Source of the DNA: Opitutia bacterium UBA4654
Lineage (GTDB): Bacteria > Verrucomicrobiota > Verrucomicrobiia > Opitutales > Intestinicryptomonadaceae
Direction: 5' to 3'
Assembly (NCBI GenBank): GCA_002405555.1
Contig: DHMA01000165.1
Span: 1 to 8,786, forward strand
Length of the DNA stretch: 8,786 bases
In this document: piece by piece, positions 6,057 through 8,786 of the stretch
Position numbering within the stretch: position 1 is the stretch's first letter
Layout of the letters: the number at the start of each line of letters is the position of its first letter
Made by a program: the position numbers and the translations under genes
The notes under the pieces: model-generated
The model's input: the letters and a program-made list of their open reading frames with translations, nothing else
Database searches by the model: none
What the model was told of the DNA's origin: nothing

Positions 6057-6212
6057 AAAATTTTGCATTTCGCGGCGGTGTGTGCCGCGTTTTTTGCGCG
6101 AAAAGACGGAAATAAACAAAGCCCGCCGATTCGGGAAGAGTTTACATTTCATTGTATTGCAAAAAAACGGCGGACGGGCCGGCTTTTGCGCGTTAAAAAA
6201 ATGCAAAATTTT
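6057..6212. repeat. 14-bp perfect inverted repeat enclosing a nested GC-rich inverted repeat
   Basis: AAAATTTTGCATTT at 6057-6070 is the exact reverse complement of AAATGCAAAATTTT at 6199-6212. Inside it, CCGCCG (6123-6128) can pair with CGGCGG (6168-6173), extended by GCCCG/CGGGC with small bulges (6121-6179). TTTTGCGCG also occurs twice as a direct repeat (6092-6100, 6184-6192). No target-site duplication is seen at the outer ends. It could be a folded RNA, a small decayed element or a chance product of low-complexity DNA. Confidence 0.45.
6071..6095 (+). terminator. Terminator-like hairpin with no assigned gene
   Basis: CGCGGC (6071-6076) pairs with GCCGCG (6084-6089) around a seven-base loop and is followed by six T (6090-6095). 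On the plus strand there is no recognised gene upstream, since rpsR is transcribed away from it. It could end a small RNA starting in the divergent region or antisense transcription from the rpsR side. Confidence 0.45.
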
Positions 6213-6273
6213 GAAAAAAAATACTTGCAATCAAACTCGAAAAGTACATCGTGTATGACCTTATTAAAGACCT

Positions 6274-6350
<77 letters not shown>

Positions 6351-6365
6351 GTCTTTTTTCAAAAG

Positions 6366-6394
6366 AAAACGACCGTTTTTGCGGTCGTTTTTTT
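6366..6394. terminator. Bidirectional terminator between tRNA-Arg and truA
   Basis: AAAACGACCG (6366-6375) and CGGTCGTTTT (6382-6391) form a ten-pair stem with a six-base loop. T7 follows on the plus strand (6388-6394), and TTTTCTTTT occurs on the minus strand. It ends both the tRNA-Arg and the convergent ruvX-truA transcripts. Confidence 0.92.
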
Positions 6395-6466
6395 GTTTTG
6401 CGGTTTTTGGAATTGTCCGTTCCCGTTTCGGCTTGCGGGCGATTGCTGTTGGGCGCGAATGTTGGG

Positions 6467-7261
6467 CTATTTGATTTTGCGGTAGTACACTTTATTGAGG
6501 GTTAGCCCTTTTGCGGGGGCTGCCTGAAATTTGCGGTGTCCGCGCGTTTTCGATTCGAGCGTTTCGGCGATTTCCTCCGCCGTGAGTTTCCCCAAGCCCG
6601 CTTCCACAAGCGCGCCCACGAGCATGCGCACCATTTTATACATGTAGCCGCTTCCGCGCGTCGAGAATGTTATTGTGCGTCCGCTGCGTTTTGCGCGGAG
6701 TTCGAAAATCGTTTTGACGGGGTTTTCCTTTGCGTCTGTTCCGCGGCTTGCGCTGAATGCGGTGAAGTCGTGCGTGCCGAGCAGGATTTGCGCGGCGCGG
6801 TTGACGGCGTCGAGGTCGAGCCTGCGGCGTCCGAGCGACCACTCGTAGCGGGTCGATTTCGGGTCGGCGTCGCCCTCGCAGATTTTATACACATAGCGTT
6901 TGCCCTTCGCCGAGTAGCGGGCGTGGAAGTCTTTGCCGACCTTTTCGACCGACAGAATTTGGAGGGAATCGGGATAGCCGCATTTGAGGGCGGCAAGCAG
7001 CGCGGCGTCGCCGTGCCGCCATTTTGCGTCGAAGTGGAAAGTCTGCGCGTCGGCGTGCACGCCCGAGTCCGTGCGTCCGCTGCCGTGGATTCGCGTCTTG
7101 CGCTTGAAAATCTGTTCGAGCCGCCTTTCGATGAAATCCTGAACCGACATGCCGTTCGGCTGCGACTGCCAGCCGCAAAAGTCGGTGCCGTCGTACGCGC
7201 AGACGCATTTGAAGCGCGATTCGGGAATGTCGGCGTCGGGGGCGGGGAGGGGCGTTTTCAT
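6467..7261 (-). CDS. truA: tRNA pseudouridine(38-40) synthase TruA
   Basis: TruA converts U38, U39 and U40 in the tRNA anticodon stem to pseudouridine. From the ATG at 7261 the protein is 264 residues (E. coli 270). The N-terminal strand CAYDGTDFCGWQSQP (21-35) is typical, and the catalytic loop GSGRTDSGVHA (60-70) contains the nucleophile Asp65. Further marks are FHARYSAKGKRYVYKI, GTHDFTAFSA and GSGYMYKMVRMLVGALVE, all in the expected order. The ATG shares ATGA with the ruvX stop, so translation is likely coupled; no separate Shine-Dalgarno is visible, and the longer frame up to 7303 adds nothing homologous. A -1 type overlap of this kind indicates an operon. It ends in TAG. Confidence 0.97.
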   Translation of the reverse strand: MKTPLPAPDADIPESRFKCVCAYDGTDFCGWQSQPNGMSVQDFIERRLEQIFKRKTRIHGSGRTDSGVHADAQTFHFDAKWRHGDAALLAALKCGYPDSLQILSVEKVGKDFHARYSAKGKRYVYKICEGDADPKSTRYEWSLGRRRLDLDAVNRAAQILLGTHDFTAFSASRGTDAKENPVKTIFELRAKRSGRTITFSTRGSGYMYKMVRMLVGALVEAGLGKLTAEEIAETLESKTRGHRKFQAAPAKGLTLNKVYYRKIK

Positions 7262-7698
7262 TTTGCGGAGGTTTCGAGGTATTCTTGGAGGAAGAGCGAG
7301 CACGCGCGGGAGTCTATGTCGCCGCTGCGCCTGTGTTTTTGCCGCGCTGCGACCGATTTTTTCGTCTTCGACGACATCGCGAAAAAGTCCTGCTCCGCCT
7401 GATACGAGCTTAGGCGTTCGTCGGTTCTGTCTACGGGAAGCCCGAAGCGTTTTTCGATTTCTGCGATGAACCCGTCAACTTCGCGAGCCTTGTCGCCAAC
7501 GCTTCCGTCCATGTTGTACGGGTATCCGACGACGATTTTGTGAATGCGCCGCATTTTGATTTCGTCGGCAATCTGCGCGAGCCTTGCTTCGAGCGTCGGC
7601 TGGACTGCCGCGGGAATCGGCACTGCGACCCCCAGCGTTGTGTCGGCGTACGCCAGTCCGATTCTTTTGTGTCCGTAGTCTATTCCCAATAAATTCAC
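7258..7698 (-). CDS. ruvX: YqgF/RuvX family nuclease (putative Holliday-junction resolvase / pre-16S rRNA processing)
   Basis: This RNase H-fold protein has been linked to 16S rRNA 5'-end maturation in bacteria and was first described as a Holliday-junction resolvase homologue. With the GTG at 7698 it has 146 residues, the usual length. Motifs are LLGIDYGHKRIGLA (3-15, Asp7 catalytic), VVGYPYNMDGSVG (56-68), DERLSSYQAEQ (93-103, Glu94) and the C-terminal SGDIDSRACSLFLQEYL (125-141, acidic residues Asp127 and Asp129). I chose GTG because the family begins just before the LGIDYG strand, and because an earlier start would lie inside the terminator at 7736-7782. No Shine-Dalgarno is evident. It overlaps truA by ATGA. 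It is the only gene of the window that ends in TGA. Confidence 0.94.
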   Translation of the reverse strand: MNLLGIDYGHKRIGLAYADTTLGVAVPIPAAVQPTLEARLAQIADEIKMRRIHKIVVGYPYNMDGSVGDKAREVDGFIAEIEKRFGLPVDRTDERLSSYQAEQDFFAMSSKTKKSVAARQKHRRSGDIDSRACSLFLQEYLETSAK

Positions 7699-7735
7699 GG
7701 CAAAACGTTTTAGCCATTTTTGCGCCCGACAAAAG

Positions 7736-7782
7736 AAAAAACCGACGCCCCGCGGCATTTTCCGCAAGGGCGTCGGCTTTTT
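7736..7782. terminator. Terminator after the glycoside hydrolase gene (minus strand), symmetric
   Basis: CCGACGCCC (7742-7750) pairs with GGGCGTCGG (7768-7776), with an inner GCGG/CCGC stem (7752-7755/7762-7765). On the minus strand six T, C and four T follow; on the plus strand there is CTTTTT. It separates the hydrolase gene from ruvX, so ruvX-truA probably has its own promoter in 7699-7735, which I could not recognise. Confidence 0.9.
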
Positions 7783-7861
7783 GTCCCGCGCCGATTGCAG
7801 CTCCCCGCCGCGCGACTCTGCCGAGGGGGGGCGGGAGCGCGGCGCGGCGTTTGTCGGCGTT

Positions 7862-8785
7862 CTACCGCTCTATTTCGAACAGCGCGGTGTCGGGCGACTT
7901 GAATTCGTATTCGAAGCTGTCGGTATTTTCCGCCACGACTTTCCCCGTGAAGAGTTCCGTAGCCTTTTTGCATTTGCCTTTCAGCGACACCGTCTTTTTG
8001 CCGCCTTTTGCGACGTGCACGCAGAGCAGTTTTTGGTTTGCGTACACGGGGACGTTTTCGTCGGAATAGAAGTGGACACCCGCGTTCTTTGCGATTTCCC
8101 TCATGGTTTCGGTCGAGGAGTCGTCGGGGTCGGCGATATAGACGCTTGTCCAGCCGCCCATGTCCTTTTTGTTTACGCCCTTTGCGCCGAATTTGAAGCC
8201 GCAGAATTTTTCGACGCGTTCGGGGTCGAGATTTTTGCCGTCGCTGATTGCGGGCGCGTATGAGCTTACGACCGTGCGGCCGTCGCGCAGTATGTATTTT
8301 TCGAGCAGTTCGCGGCGTTCGGGCGTGATTTCAAACATGTGCGGGAATATCACAAGCCTGTATTTCGAGAGGTCGATTTTCCCGATGTCCGAGAACGAGA
8401 ACGTCTCGACGGGCGCGCCGATTTTCGAGACGTCGTGTTGCAGTTTCGCGCGGTATTTTTTATTCTTCCACTTTTGCGCGAGAAGAATCGAGCTTTGCGT
8501 GTCGAACACGACCGCGATTTCCGCCTCCGTCGGCGACGTGTCCGAGGCGAATTTGCCCCAGATTTCGCGTCCCTTTCTGACCGTTTCGAGCGTTTCGGGC
8601 GTCGAGAATACCTTGCCCCACATGTCGAAGCACCAAAGCGACGTGTGGTTTACGGTGGCGAGCGCGAACTCCCTTTTCAGCCCCGCGTCGTCCTCGCTCT
8701 GGTCTTTCCAGTTGGCGACGTTTTTGATGCGGACGTATTCCGAAAGCTGGTGGTTGAAAGTGTGCGTGCGGTGGTCGATTTCGTG
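7862..8785 (-). CDS. Probable glycoside hydrolase (GH42-like beta-galactosidase type), C-terminal 307 residues
   Basis: The frame is open to the window edge, so the N-terminal catalytic part is missing; the ATG at 8623 is internal. The visible protein starts with HEIDHRTHT, continues with KREFALATVNHTSLWCFDMWGKVFS (written here in two parts: KREFALATVN and HTSLWCFDMWGKVFS), and then enters a Rossmann-like domain: TEAEIAVVFDTQSS, GAPVETFSFSDIGKI, YRLVIFPHMFEI, DGRTVVSSYAPAI. This order resembles the end of the TIM barrel plus the beta-galactosidase trimerisation domain of GH42-type enzymes. The last 90 residues form beta-rich stretches (PVYANQKLLCVHVA, KTVSLKGKC) expected of a C-terminal sandwich, ending in ALFEIER. 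Substrate unknown; assignment to GH42 itself rather than a related family is inference. A dedicated terminator follows. It ends in TAG. Confidence 0.72.
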   Translation of the reverse strand, partial: HEIDHRTHTFNHQLSEYVRIKNVANWKDQSEDDAGLKREFALATVNHTSLWCFDMWGKVFSTPETLETVRKGREIWGKFASDTSPTEAEIAVVFDTQSSILLAQKWKNKKYRAKLQHDVSKIGAPVETFSFSDIGKIDLSKYRLVIFPHMFEITPERRELLEKYILRDGRTVVSSYAPAISDGKNLDPERVEKFCGFKFGAKGVNKKDMGGWTSVYIADPDDSSTETMREIAKNAGVHFYSDENVPVYANQKLLCVHVAKGGKKTVSLKGKCKKATELFTGKVVAENTDSFEYEFKSPDTALFEIER

Positions 8786-8786
8786 C

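Larger units (their letters stand above)
5876..6273. other. Gene-free AT-rich divergent region between rpsR and tRNA-Arg
   Basis: About 400 bases rich in A and T runs without a convincing coding region. It must hold the rpsR promoter (minus) and the tRNA-Arg promoter (plus). Visible structure: TATAAA near rpsR (5886-5891 on the minus strand), a consensus -35 TTGACA at 6031-6036 without a good -10, an inverted repeat 6057-6070/6199-6212, an unassigned terminator-like hairpin 6071-6095, and the GC-rich complementary stretches 6121-6128 and 6168-6179. Confidence 0.6.

Noticed and set aside
6225..6256. TTGCAA (6225-6230) with GTGTAT (6251-6256) as the tRNA-Arg promoter
   Set aside because: The spacing is 20 bases and the -10 is poor; I could not settle on a convincing promoter for the tRNA.
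7699..7767. Longer ruvX start at 7767
   Set aside because: It would lie inside the terminator of the upstream gene and adds residues (MRKMPRGVGFFFC) without family similarity.

Overview
The window looks like chromosomal DNA of a free-living, moderately GC-rich Gram-negative bacterium. Evidence is an outer-membrane barrel protein of the FadL type, secreted carbohydrate-active proteins beside ordinary housekeeping genes, and clear Rho-independent terminators. The mix of large secreted beta-helix and glycosidase-like proteins with this gene set would fit the Verrucomicrobiota/Lentisphaerota side of the PVC group. That placement is inference from gene style, not from a phylogenetic marker.

Layout. 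Positions 2-646 (+) hold the C-terminal part of a FadL/OmpP1-type outer-membrane transporter. A promoter candidate and a UUCG palindrome precede acpP (765-1016, +). A strong terminator separates acpP from fabF (1163-2404, +), so two core fatty-acid synthesis genes sit next to a putative fatty-acid or hydrophobic-compound porin. A bidirectional terminator at 2432-2467 ends this block and faces a convergent minus-strand cluster. Read in transcription order, that cluster is rpsR (5875-5690), tsaC/sua5 (5655-4954, with an in-frame continuation to 4681) and a secreted right-handed parallel beta-helix protein (4639-2561). Positions 5876-6273 form a gene-poor, AT-rich divergent region with nested inverted repeats. 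It is followed by tRNA-Arg(ACG) (6274-6350, +) and another bidirectional terminator. The rest is on the minus strand: ruvX (7698-7258) overlapping truA (7261-6467) by ATGA, and upstream of them, behind its own terminator, the C-terminal 307 residues of a probable glycoside hydrolase that runs off the window end.

How the genes relate. tsaC/sua5 (t6A in tRNA), truA (pseudouridine in tRNA), rpsR and tRNA-Arg are translation genes. ruvX belongs to rRNA maturation or DNA repair. acpP and fabF make fatty acids. The two carbohydrate-related proteins suggest polysaccharide degradation but do not form a recognisable polysaccharide-utilisation locus here.

The most unusual point is an in-frame TAG at 4956-4954. 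It sits exactly at the linker between the YrdC/TsaC domain and the Sua5 C-terminal domain, and 90 further in-frame codons still encode a recognisable Sua5 domain. The next gene's ribosome binding site (beta-helix gene) is buried in a terminator-shaped hairpin directly after that extended frame. I see no CRISPR array, phage, insertion sequence or defence system.
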